Shown here one piece after another: positions 1 to 7,327 of a DNA stretch of 19,191 bases. This DNA is from Rhodospirillaceae bacterium. GTDB taxonomy: Bacteria; Pseudomonadota; Alphaproteobacteria; CADEGL01. Position 1 is the stretch's first letter. Each line of letters starts with the position of its first letter. Below the pieces are notes generated by a model. It did no database searches. It worked only from the letters and a program-made list of their open reading frames with translations, and was not told the DNA's origin. The stretch lies in NCBI GenBank assembly GCA_018699755.1, contig JABIRQ010000441.1, forward strand, positions 1 to 19,191, written 5' to 3'. The position numbers were made by a program, and so were the translations under genes.

Positions 1-579
1 CAAGCTTTTGATCAAGGTCGACACATAGGCCGGCAGGATTATCAGGGCGGTCAGATGGCCATAGGCCAGCAGGCTGTGCTCGATCCAGAAATCGGTGGTT
101 GTCATCACGGCGACGAAACCGGCGACGCTGGCCGCCGTCGCCGCGGCCAGCCAGCCCAAGCCGAACCGGAATCCGAAACCGAAGCTCACCCAAAGATAGA
201 CCAGAAAGAACGGCGAACCGCTTTCGCCGAAAAGGTGGAGGGATGCGGAGATGACCGCGAAATCGGTGATCATCGCCGTGAAACGCCGCAATTGGGACCG
301 CGCGGGCGAGACGACGATCCACGCGATATAGACCAAAGACGGCGCCAGATAGCCGAGCACGAGCAACATGCCGGCCCAGACCCTGGGTTGGTGCGTCTCG
401 CCGCTGGTATAGACGAAGGCCATGTAGCCCAAGCAAATCAGCGTTACCGCAATTCGCATCAGCGCCTGCTCGTGCTCGCTGTCGGTGCGGCCGCGCAGAC
501 GGGCGGCGATCCGCCCGACCGGCCCCTTCTTCGGGCCGCACCTCTCGTCGCCGGCGGAGGCGGCGCTATCGGAGCGCAT
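1..579 (-). CDS. RpfC-like membrane sensor histidine kinase, N-terminal part (3' end outside window)
   Basis: This reading frame is open from an ATG at 579 to the window edge, giving 193 residues without a stop; the kinase half would lie outside. After a basic cytoplasmic tail, a GRTDSEHEQALMRI segment (about residues 30-43) precedes five or six hydrophobic segments (about 44-58, 68-90, 103-117, 123-141, 143-160, 168-189) separated by short loops. From memory this matches the N-terminal five-helix sensor of Xanthomonas RpfC, which has GRADSEH-x2-NLIRI at the same place; RpfC detects the diffusible fatty-acid signal DSF and signals through phosphorelay. The start overlaps the end of the upstream kinase by 14 bases and lacks a strong Shine-Dalgarno sequence, which suggests translational coupling. 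The ligand is unknown and kinase domains are not visible. Another 5-6 TM sensor, such as a plain hybrid kinase, is the alternative. Confidence 0.75.
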   Translation of the reverse strand, partial: MRSDSAASAGDERCGPKKGPVGRIAARLRGRTDSEHEQALMRIAVTLICLGYMAFVYTSGETHQPRVWAGMLLVLGYLAPSLVYIAWIVVSPARSQLRRFTAMITDFAVISASLHLFGESGSPFFLVYLWVSFGFGFRFGLGWLAAATAASVAGFVAVMTTTDFWIEHSLLAYGHLTALIILPAYVSTLIKSL

Positions 580-2539
580 TGACGGCCTGTCTGATCGTGC
601 GGCCGGCGGGGAACCGGATACGCACGACCGTTCCCTCCCCCAACACGCTGGAAATCTCAAGCCTGCCGCCGTGCAGGGCCATCAGTTCGCGGGCCAGGGG
701 AAGGCCCAGGCCCTTGCCCCGCTGGGGCCGGGTCATCGCATCGCCGGGCCGCCCGAACGCCTCCATCGAGGCGGAGAGTGTCTCGGCGTCCATACCCGGT
801 CCGTTATCCGCGACCGCGATCTCGATTGCGCCATCGTCGCTCAGCCCCACGTCGATCGCGACGGCGCTGTTGCGGTGGGAAAACTTCACCGCATTGGCCA
901 GAATATGTTCGACGATCTGGCCGAACTTCCGCCGGTCGGCGAACAGGCGCGGCGATCCCGGTCGGGCGCGCATCTCCATGCGAACGCCCGATTGGTCCGC
1001 TTCTTCCCCCAAACGCCGGATGACGTCGAGGATGACGCTCGCAACGTCGATCTCGCTTTCGTCCAGGCGCATCGTCCCGGCCTCGATCCGCGCAAGGTCC
1101 AGCATGTCGTCGATCAGACGCAGCAGTTCCTGTCCGCTGCCGAGGACGTCATGCGCGAAACCGCGATAGCGGTCGTTGCCCAGGGGGCCGAATAGTTCGT
1201 CCCGCATGATCTCGGAAAATCCGAGGATCGCGTTGAGCGGGGTGCGCAACTCGTGACTCATATGGGAGAGGAAGTCGGACTTGGCCCGGTTGGCCCGCTC
1301 CGCCTCGTCCTTGGCATGGCGGATCGCCGCCTCGGTCCGCTTGTGCGCCGTGACATCGGTCAGGGTGATCACGCGGCCGCCGCCGGCCATCTCTCGGCAG
1401 CTGAACTCGAGCGCCATGCCATTGGGCAGGACATGTTCCCAAGCCTCGTCGGGCGATCGGTGGAGACGCTCCACGGTCTCCGCGCTCAAGACCTCCGGCT
1501 CGCCGAGACCAAGAACGCCGGACTCGGCAAGACGACGCAGCACGGACTCGTAAGCCGTTTCCGGCGCCAGCATCGCGTCCGGTAGGCCCAGAAGTTTGGC
1601 CGCCTGAGCATTCGACGCGACGATGGTCATGTCCCTGTCGAGCACGATCAGCCCCTGGACCATGGCGTCCTTGGTCGCCTCCAGAAGGCCGGATTTCTCG
1701 GCGACCTCGGTCTCTCGCGCTTTGAGGGCCGTGACGTCGAAGGAAACGGTGACAACGGCAGCGCTCACGCCCCTGGTGTCACGCAGCGGGGCCTTGGTCG
1801 TCAGGAATGTGCGCTTTTGGCCATTGAGATCGAAGAACACCTCTTCGATTCCGCGCAGCGTCTCGCCCGATTCGACGACCTGCTCGTCCAGACCCCGATG
1901 GCGCTCTCCATATTCCGGGCCGAAGACCTCGATCAGGGGCCGTCCCGCGGCATAGTCTGGATCGATCCCGAAGAAGGCAGCTTGGTAATTGTTGATAAAG
2001 ACGCACCCGCCAGCCGTGTCCGAGGCCGAGATCATCGCCGGCACGGTGTTGATGACCAGGCGGAATTTCTCCTCCGTCTCGCGCAGCTCGCGCTCGTGCA
2101 GGCGGTTTGTGGTCTCCAGCCGCCGTTCGAGGGCATAGGCACGGCGTTTGATGATCTCCTGCTGCTTGCGCAGGGTCAGAAGATTCCGCGCGCGGGTGCG
2201 GAACTCGTGGTGATCGACCGGACTCAGCAGAAAGTCCGTCGCCCCGGCCTCGAGCGCGCGATAGCGGAAATCCCGATCCTCGTAGACCGTGACCACGACC
2301 ACCGGCACGTCGAAACAACGCGGCAAGTCGCGAATCCGGGCAATGAAGGCATCACCGTCCATGTCCGGCATCTTGTAGTCGGTGATGACTAGATCGGGCG
2401 TGTTCAGGGCCATCCACTCGAGCGCCGGATCGGGCGAGGCGAATGCCTCCACCGCGATGTCCTGGCCGAGCGTCTGCGCCAGTTTCACGAGGATATTACG
2501 GTTGGTCACCCGATCGTCGACTATGACGATGGCCGGCAT
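566..2539 (-). CDS. Response-regulator/histidine kinase fusion, REC-PAS-PAS-HisKA-HATPase
   Basis: A 657-residue soluble sensor kinase with no membrane segment. The N-terminal receiver (about 1-125) has acidic pocket D8/D9, phosphoacceptor D54 and T84, but the usually invariant lysine before the conserved proline is serine (S106 in LLSPVD). A coiled segment leads to a PAS domain (about 155-272) and a weaker PAS (about 285-400). The HisKA phosphoacceptor is H429 in HELRTP, followed by an ATPase domain with N549 (N box), DNGPG at 578-582 and GKGLGL at 608-613. The ATG is preceded by AGGTGA at good spacing. It is first in a probable two-gene operon with the RpfC-like sensor, whose start it overlaps. 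The receiver (TVYED... AGATDF... PVDHHEF... RNLLTLR) reads like that of RpfG, with a kinase where RpfG has HD-GYP. An N-terminal receiver implies input from another kinase or phosphotransfer protein. Confidence 0.92.
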   Translation of the reverse strand: MPAIVIVDDRVTNRNILVKLAQTLGQDIAVEAFASPDPALEWMALNTPDLVITDYKMPDMDGDAFIARIRDLPRCFDVPVVVVTVYEDRDFRYRALEAGATDFLLSPVDHHEFRTRARNLLTLRKQQEIIKRRAYALERRLETTNRLHERELRETEEKFRLVINTVPAMISASDTAGGCVFINNYQAAFFGIDPDYAAGRPLIEVFGPEYGERHRGLDEQVVESGETLRGIEEVFFDLNGQKRTFLTTKAPLRDTRGVSAAVVTVSFDVTALKARETEVAEKSGLLEATKDAMVQGLIVLDRDMTIVASNAQAAKLLGLPDAMLAPETAYESVLRRLAESGVLGLGEPEVLSAETVERLHRSPDEAWEHVLPNGMALEFSCREMAGGGRVITLTDVTAHKRTEAAIRHAKDEAERANRAKSDFLSHMSHELRTPLNAILGFSEIMRDELFGPLGNDRYRGFAHDVLGSGQELLRLIDDMLDLARIEAGTMRLDESEIDVASVILDVIRRLGEEADQSGVRMEMRARPGSPRLFADRRKFGQIVEHILANAVKFSHRNSAVAIDVGLSDDGAIEIAVADNGPGMDAETLSASMEAFGRPGDAMTRPQRGKGLGLPLARELMALHGGRLEISSVLGEGTVVRIRFPAGRTIRQAVNALR

Positions 2540-2654
2540 CGCTTCACCTAATTCGCGCGACCGCGTGACGCAGCCGCGTATCCCCCAGTTTCCGCCACCT
2601 GCCGTGGCATTCTACATCCTCGTCGTACGAAGATTAACGAAGTATTAACGATAG
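2540..2654. other. Intergenic region between sensor-kinase gene and mtgA
   Basis: This 115-base gap separates the mtgA stop from the start of the kinase gene, both on the minus strand. The half nearest mtgA (about 2605-2660) is visibly richer in A and T than the surrounding coding DNA and contains the CtrA-like box. No clear Rho-independent hairpin for mtgA was seen. It most likely holds the promoter of the kinase/RpfC-like pair. Confidence 0.6.
2634..2649. promoter_or_regulatory. Candidate CtrA-binding box TTAA-N7-TTAAC
   Basis: TTAACGAAGTATTAAC matches the full CtrA consensus TTAA-N7-TTAAC of alphaproteobacteria with no mismatch. It lies about 95-110 bases upstream of the kinase start codon, inside the only AT-rich stretch of that intergenic region. 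CtrA is the cell-cycle and motility master regulator of the class, so control of this sensor pair by CtrA is plausible. The match is exact, but binding is inferred. Confidence 0.6.
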
Positions 2655-3317
2655 TTATCCGCCGTCCTTGACGGCAATGCAATCGAGAAGGGGACCCAGT
2701 TGGCGGACCCGAACGAGCAATCGCTCGGCCTGACCTGAAACCCCGGCGGGCGAACGAGAGTGGGGCGCGGGCAAGATTGCGGCCAGGCGCGCAGCCTCGG
2801 CACGGCTGAGATTTGCCGCTCCTTTGTCGAAATGATGCCGGGCCGCAGCCTCGATGCCGTAAACCCCGGGGCCCCATTCCGCGATATTCAGATAGATCTC
2901 CATGATCCGACGCTTGGGCAGTAATACCTCGACGAAGGGCGTCAGATAGGCTTCGAGCCCTTTGCGCACCCAGTCGCGGCCGGGCCAGAGGAACAGGTTC
3001 TTCGCCGTCTGCATGCTGAGCGTGCTGGCCCCGCGCAAGCGCCCGCCCCCGTCCGCCTCGTCCAGGGCATCGCGGATGGCCTCGAAGTCGAACCCCCAAT
3101 GGCTGCAAAACCGGTTGTCTTCCGCCGCGATCACGGCACCGCCGACATAGGGCGGGAGCGTCTCCAGCGCCACCCAGTCGCGCGACCACCCTTCGCCCTC
3201 GAAGGTGCGGATGACCATCAGGGGCGTGGCCGGCGGCGGGACGACCCGATAGAGCAGGACGAATCCTGCGGGCAAACCGACGACAGCCAGCACCGCATAA
3301 ATCAGGAGGCGGCGCAC
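2655..3317 (-). CDS. mtgA: Monofunctional biosynthetic peptidoglycan transglycosylase MtgA
   Basis: MtgA polymerises lipid II into glycan strands at the periplasmic face of the inner membrane (glycosyltransferase family 51). The 220-residue product has one N-terminal membrane anchor (about 5-24), then the family motifs: AAEDNRF with catalytic E66, RGASTLSMQ (95-103; usually GGSTISQQ), KRRIMEIYLN (135-144) and EWGPGVYGIEAAAR (147-160). Length is typical and no transpeptidase domain follows. The start is a GTG at 3317; it is the only canonical start before an in-frame stop at 3372-3374, and the intervening codons encode a very basic stretch (RRRRSSGRGRKR) that looks like a normal MtgA cytoplasmic tail, so the real start may be non-canonical and slightly upstream. 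It sits 46 bases after the EthD-like gene on the same strand and may be co-transcribed with it. Confidence 0.93.
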   Translation of the reverse strand: MRRLLIYAVLAVVGLPAGFVLLYRVVPPPATPLMVIRTFEGEGWSRDWVALETLPPYVGGAVIAAEDNRFCSHWGFDFEAIRDALDEADGGGRLRGASTLSMQTAKNLFLWPGRDWVRKGLEAYLTPFVEVLLPKRRIMEIYLNIAEWGPGVYGIEAAARHHFDKGAANLSRAEAARLAAILPAPHSRSPAGVSGQAERLLVRVRQLGPLLDCIAVKDGG

Positions 3318-3363
3318 CGGCCGTTTCCGGCCGCGCCCGGACGAACGGCGGCGGAGCGTGGGC

Positions 3364-3708
3364 CTACCCCTTCACGTCGATGATATTTTCTTCGACGACG
3401 ATGCGCTGGAAATGGCTGACCATCGAGACGGTGTCGCCCCGGGTCGGACTTTTGGGCTTGCCGTAGACGCCCTCGAAATCCTCGCGCGTCTCGAACCATT
3501 GCTCGGCGATGCCGTCCCAATCGGCGGTCCCCTCCTCCGGCATGCCGGGCAGGTCGTCATTCTCGACCCGGATATCGACGGTATAGCGCTTCAGGTAGGG
3601 CGACTGATGCTTGATGATGTCGGGCACATGGTCGACGAGCCACCACTTGCGGAATTCCTCGAGGCTTACGCCGTCCTTGCGCTTCAGGAACCACATCACC
3701 TTGATCAT
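3364..3708 (-). CDS. EthD-family small protein
   Basis: A 114-residue protein of the dimeric alpha/beta-barrel EthD type: MIKVMWFLKRKDG at the N-terminus, SLEEFRKWWLVDHVPDI with the family's H-V-P, then PYLKRYTVDI and a closing strand near 98-110. Family members commonly accompany degradation genes (EthD itself is needed for ETBE breakdown), acting as small enzymes or accessory proteins; catalysis is rarely demonstrated. A longer in-frame opening exists upstream, but the ATG at 3708 is chosen because AGGAGGAGA sits just before it and family similarity begins exactly there. It is transcribed divergently from the flavoprotein gene across about 208 bases containing a palindrome, and ahead of mtgA on the same strand. 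A shared role with the flavoprotein/SDR operon is an inference from position. Confidence 0.85.
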   Translation of the reverse strand: MIKVMWFLKRKDGVSLEEFRKWWLVDHVPDIIKHQSPYLKRYTVDIRVENDDLPGMPEEGTADWDGIAEQWFETREDFEGVYGKPKSPTRGDTVSMVSHFQRIVVEENIIDVKG

Positions 3709-3732
3709 CGTCGTCTCCTCCTGGTTTCTGGC

Positions 3733-3750
3733 CGTTCGCCAGGGCGAACG
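3733..3750. promoter_or_regulatory. Inverted repeat, candidate operator between divergent EthD-like and flavoprotein genes
   Basis: CGTTCGCC-AG-GGCGAACG has two perfect 8-base arms around a 2-base centre. It is 25-42 bases upstream of the EthD-like start codon and about 167-184 bases upstream of the flavoprotein start. A dyad this compact in a divergent intergenic region is the usual shape of a dimeric repressor site (TetR- or GntR-like), but no regulator gene is next to it. It could instead form a hairpin in the EthD-like 5' leader. Confidence 0.5.
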
Positions 3751-3916
3751 ATATCCCAGGGACGATGGCGATACCAAACGCGCCCGGGGCGCAAAGCGCG
3801 GGCAGCGCCGAAGGAAAGCCGCGTTTGCCCCTCGCAAGACGGCGCAAGGATGCGTAACTTTCGCCCGCCGCCGGAGTTGCTCGGGCGGCTCGTCGGCGGA
3901 GATCGGGGACGAGGGA

Positions 3917-5641
3917 ATGGCGGTCGCCGGGTTGGAAGACAGGGAAACGGACGTGCTGGTCGTCGGCTCGGGCGCCGGGGGCCTGACCGCCGCCGTCGCC
4001 GCCTCCGCCCTGGGCCTGGACGTCCTGGTCGTCGAGAAGGCGCCCGTCCTCGGCGGCACGACCGCGCTGTCCGAAGGCATGATCTGGATCCCCAACAACG
4101 CCCAGGAACGGGCGCGCGGCATCGCCGATTCGGCCGAGGCCGCGCTCGACTATATCGCGCGGGCCGCGGGCAACGCCTTCGAGCGCGAGCGGGCCGCGCG
4201 TTACATCGAGGCCGCGCTTGAGATGCTGGACTTCATGACCGAGCATTCCGAGGCGCGCTTCATCCTGGCCGCCGGGTCCTGCGACTACCATCCCGACCTG
4301 CCGGGCGCCTCTACGGGCGGCCGCGCGCTCGACCCGACGCCCTATGACGGGCGCCGGCTGGGCGCCGATTTCTCACGCCTCCGCCGGCCCTTGGCGACGA
4401 CGCAGATTTTTGGAGGGATGAGCATTTCGGGCACCGAGCTCGGCCATTACTTCAAGGTCTTTCGTTCCGCCGCTTCGACCGCCCTGGTCGCCCGGCGGCT
4501 GGCGCGCTACGGCTGGGACCGGCTGTGCGGTCGGCCGCGCGGCACCCTGATCGGCAACGGCAACGCTTTGGTCGGCCGCCTGCTGGCCAGCCTGAAAGCG
4601 CGCGACGTGCCCGTGTGGGAGAGTGCGCCCGTCCGCCGCCTGCTGATCGAGCGCGGCCGGATAACGGGCGCGGAGATCGAAGCGGGCGGGCGCAGCGTTG
4701 CGATTCGCGCCCGGCGCGGCGTGATCCTGGCCTGCGGGGGCTTCACGGCGTCGGACGAGATGAAGCGCCGGCATTATCCCCATGTCCGCGACGGCAAGAA
4801 CCACACCCGCCTGGCTCCCGAGACGAACACCGGCGACGGCGCGCACCTAGCCGAGGCAGCGGGCGGACGGCTCAACACGAGCCTTGCCCAGCCGGCGGCC
4901 TGGGCGCCGGTTTCCCTGGTGCCCCAAAAGAACGGCGACACGGTGCCCTATCCCCATTTCATCGACCGCAACAAGCCGGGATTCGTCATCGTCGACCGCC
5001 ATGGACGCCGCTTCGTCAACGAATCGAATTCCTACCATCTGATCGTCCAGGCCATGGTCGAAGCCTGCCGCCCGGACGAGACGGTCGAAGCCTGGATCGT
5101 GGCCGACCGCCCGGCGATCCGCCGCTACGGCATCGGGGTCGTACCGCCCTGGCCCGGCCGAACCGGCCCGCACCTGCGCAACGGCTATCTGAAAGTGGGC
5201 GCCACTCTGGAAGGTTTGGCCCGAAGCTGCGGCATCGACCCGGCGGGTCTAGCCGACACCCTCGCCCGCTTCAACGCGAACGCGACCGAGGGCAAGGATC
5301 CTGAATATTTGCGCGGCCGGAATGCCTACAACCTGGCCAACGGCGACCCGAACCACCGGCCCAACCCGGCCCTGGGCCCGATCGCGACCCCGCCCTTCCA
5401 CGCCGTGCGCATCGTGCCGGGCGATCTCGGCACCTTCTACGGTCTCGACACCACGCCGGATGCCCAGGTACTGAACGGCGCGGGCGAAGCCATCCCCGGC
5501 CTCTACGCCGTGGGCAACGACATGGCGAGCGTGATGGGCGGCGCCTATATCGGGGCCGGCATCACCATCGGCGCGGCGATGACCTTCGGCTATGTCGCAG
5601 CAAGGCATTTGACCGCCCAGGAACCACAGGAGAAAACATGA
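3917..5641 (+). CDS. FAD-dependent oxidoreductase, 3-ketosteroid dehydrogenase/fumarate reductase flavoprotein family
   Basis: A 574-residue flavoprotein. The N-terminal ADP-binding fold is DVLVVGSGAGG (about 12-22) with E40 closing the Rossmann motif, then GGTTALSEGMIWIPNN (46-61), typical of the KstD-like branch. A central ILACGGF (270-276) and the C-terminal GLYAVGNDMASVMGGAYIGAG (528-548) complete the two-part FAD site. Members dehydrogenate or reduce activated C-C bonds next to a carbonyl, as in steroid ring desaturation; the substrate here is not readable. No signal peptide or heme motif is present, so it is probably cytoplasmic. The frame is open further upstream, but the ATG at 3917 places the nucleotide motif at the usual distance and has a weak GAGGGA just before it. 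The stop overlaps the next SDR start as ATGA, indicating one operon. Confidence 0.88.
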   Translation: MAVAGLEDRETDVLVVGSGAGGLTAAVAASALGLDVLVVEKAPVLGGTTALSEGMIWIPNNAQERARGIADSAEAALDYIARAAGNAFERERAARYIEAALEMLDFMTEHSEARFILAAGSCDYHPDLPGASTGGRALDPTPYDGRRLGADFSRLRRPLATTQIFGGMSISGTELGHYFKVFRSAASTALVARRLARYGWDRLCGRPRGTLIGNGNALVGRLLASLKARDVPVWESAPVRRLLIERGRITGAEIEAGGRSVAIRARRGVILACGGFTASDEMKRRHYPHVRDGKNHTRLAPETNTGDGAHLAEAAGGRLNTSLAQPAAWAPVSLVPQKNGDTVPYPHFIDRNKPGFVIVDRHGRRFVNESNSYHLIVQAMVEACRPDETVEAWIVADRPAIRRYGIGVVPPWPGRTGPHLRNGYLKVGATLEGLARSCGIDPAGLADTLARFNANATEGKDPEYLRGRNAYNLANGDPNHRPNPALGPIATPPFHAVRIVPGDLGTFYGLDTTPDAQVLNGAGEAIPGLYAVGNDMASVMGGAYIGAGITIGAAMTFGYVAARHLTAQEPQEKT

Positions 5642-6399
5642 CCGTTCCCGGATTCCGCGACGACCTGCTGGCCGGGCGCCTAGCCATCGTCACCGGCGCG
5701 GCACGCGGCATCGGCCTCGCCACCGTGCGCGCACTGCGGGCGGCGGGGGCGGACGCGATCGCCCTGGACGTCGATGAGGACGTCCTGGCCCAAGCCTACG
5801 AACCCGACGAGGGCGTGTCCGCGATGGCCGCCGATATCGCCTCGCCCGAGGCGGTGCGGGCCTGCGCCGCGCGGGTGGAGGCGGAGCACGGCCCCGTCTC
5901 GATCCTGGTCAACAATGCCGGCATTCACCAGCGCGTGCCCTTTGGCGACCCCGCTTCGCTGGAAGCTTGGCGGCGCATCATGGCGATCAACGCCGACGGC
6001 CCATTCCACATGATCGACGCCTTCCTCGACCAGTTGCGCGAGACCAAGGGGACGATCGTCAACGTCGCATCGACCCGCGCGCTGACGGCCAGCGAGGCGG
6101 CGCCGGCCTATACCGCATCCAAGGGCGCGGTGGCGGCCCTGACCAAGGCCCTGGCCGTGGATCTCGCCCCGGACGGCATCCGCGCCAATGCCGTCGCGCC
6201 CAGCGACGTGCGCACCCGGATGATCGCGGGCGCGGGCGACGACGCGGCGATCCAGGCCGAACTCTTCGCGCGCACGCCGCTGGGCCGTCCGGCCGAGCCG
6301 GAGGAAGTCGCGGCCGCGATCCTCTTCCTCGCCTCGCCCCTCGCATCCTTCATCACTGGCGCGGTGCTACCGGTCGACGGCGGCTACCTTTCGACCTGA
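5638..6399 (+). CDS. Short-chain dehydrogenase/reductase (SDR), NAD-type
   Basis: A 253-residue classical SDR, full length for the family. It has the cofactor loop TGAARGIG (19-26), D44 at the end of the second strand (favouring NAD(H)), NNAG (92-95), and the catalytic S145, Y158 and K162 with the standard 13-residue Ser-Tyr spacing. The C-terminus PLASFITGAVLPVDGGY (234-250) is the usual SDR ending. It should interconvert a hydroxyl and a carbonyl group in the cytoplasm. Its ATG overlaps the stop of the flavoprotein gene, so the two are translationally coupled and probably act on successive intermediates. The substrate cannot be assigned. Confidence 0.93.
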   Translation: MTVPGFRDDLLAGRLAIVTGAARGIGLATVRALRAAGADAIALDVDEDVLAQAYEPDEGVSAMAADIASPEAVRACAARVEAEHGPVSILVNNAGIHQRVPFGDPASLEAWRRIMAINADGPFHMIDAFLDQLRETKGTIVNVASTRALTASEAAPAYTASKGAVAALTKALAVDLAPDGIRANAVAPSDVRTRMIAGAGDDAAIQAELFARTPLGRPAEPEEVAAAILFLASPLASFITGAVLPVDGGYLST

Positions 6400-6456
6400 G
6401 GCCGCCTTGCGCGCGGGGCGTACCGGCGTGCTAGCCTGACGGTCGAAAACAAACGA

Positions 6457-7299
6457 ATGGATTCACCCGTGAACGGCGACAGCAACCTCGCGATCTTCTG
6501 TGACTTCGAGAACATCGCGCTCGGTGTGCGCGACACGAAATACAAGGAATTCGACCTCAAGCCGGTGCTTGAGCGCCTGCTGCTCAAGGGCAGCATCGTG
6601 GTGAAGAAGGCCTATTGCGACTGGGACCGCTACAAGACCTTCAAGCGCGCCATGCACGAAGCCGCCTTCGAGATGATCGAGATTCCCCACACCCGCCAGG
6701 CCGGCAAGAATTCCGCCGATATCCGTATGGTCGTGGACGCCCTCGACCTCTGCTACACGAAGGAGCATATCGACACCTTCGTCGTCGTCTCCGGCGATTC
6801 CGACTTCTCGCCCCTGGTCAGCAAGTTGCGCGAGAACGCCAAGATGGTAATCGGGGTCGGCGTGAAGAACGCCACCTCCGACCTGCTGGTCGCCAATTGC
6901 GACGAATTCATCTTCTACGACGATCTGGTCCGGGAGGTGCAGCCCAAGACCAAGCGCGCCCCGCGCAAGCAGGCATCGGCCAGCAAACCCGCCGCCGCGC
7001 CCAAAGCGAAGAAGGCGGCGAGCGAGGACCACACGGACGACAAGATGCAGGAGGGGATCGACCTGGTCGTGGACACGGCGGATGCGCTCTACAGCGAACG
7101 CGACGACCGCTCGACCCTCTGGGGCTCCATGGTCAAGCAGACCCTGAAGCGCCGTCATCCGGGCTTCAACGAAACCTATTACGGCTTCCGTTCCTTCAAC
7201 GACCTGCTGGAAGAAGCCGAGGACCGCGGCGAACTGGATCTGGAGCTGGACGAACGGTCCGGCGGCTACATCATCCGCAATATCTTGGACAAAGACTGA
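6457..7299 (+). CDS. NYN domain protein with C-terminal OST-HTH/LOTUS domain
   Basis: A 280-residue protein with a NYN (PIN-like, LabA/DUF88-type) nuclease domain at about 10-158. The acidic metal-site residues are visible: D16 in IFCDFENI, D88 and D94 in SADIRMVVDALD, and D114/D116 in VVSGDSDFSPL. A Lys/Ala/Pro-rich linker (about 161-195) joins it to an OST-HTH/LOTUS-type RNA-binding domain (about 198-275, including YYGFRSFNDLLEEAEDRGELDLE). The combination suggests an RNA-processing or decay factor; the RNA target is unknown. No good Shine-Dalgarno sequence precedes the ATG; a GTG at 6469 is an alternative that removes four residues. It is flanked by catabolic operons but shows no functional link to them, and it ends directly before a bidirectional terminator. 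Confidence 0.9.
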   Translation: MDSPVNGDSNLAIFCDFENIALGVRDTKYKEFDLKPVLERLLLKGSIVVKKAYCDWDRYKTFKRAMHEAAFEMIEIPHTRQAGKNSADIRMVVDALDLCYTKEHIDTFVVVSGDSDFSPLVSKLRENAKMVIGVGVKNATSDLLVANCDEFIFYDDLVREVQPKTKRAPRKQASASKPAAAPKAKKAASEDHTDDKMQEGIDLVVDTADALYSERDDRSTLWGSMVKQTLKRRHPGFNETYYGFRSFNDLLEEAEDRGELDLELDERSGGYIIRNILDKD

Positions 7300-7303
7300 A
7301 GCC

Positions 7304-7327
7304 CAAAAAGGGGACTGCCCCTTTTTG
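7304..7327. terminator. Bidirectional Rho-independent terminator
   Basis: CAAAAAGGGG-ACTG-CCCCTTTTTG is a perfect 10-bp stem with a 4-base loop. The T run on each strand is the complement of the A run in the other arm, so it can stop transcription both ways. It sits exactly between the NYN gene (plus) and the SDR gene (minus), whose stop codons are 5 bases and 1 base away. Confidence 0.9.

Noticed and set aside
3780..3792. GCGCC-CGG-GGCGC inverted repeat upstream of the flavoprotein
   Set aside because: Five-base all-GC arms are expected by chance in this genome.
3611..3916. N-terminal extension of the flavoprotein
   Set aside because: The extra residues are basic and low in complexity, overlap the EthD-like gene on the other strand, and precede a normal start just before the FAD motif.
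6407..6437. Sigma70-like promoter TTGCGC with TAGCCT before the NYN gene
   Set aside because: The spacer is 19 bases, or 17 with a poorer -10 (GCTAGC), and both hexamers are weak in GC-rich DNA; not enough to call.
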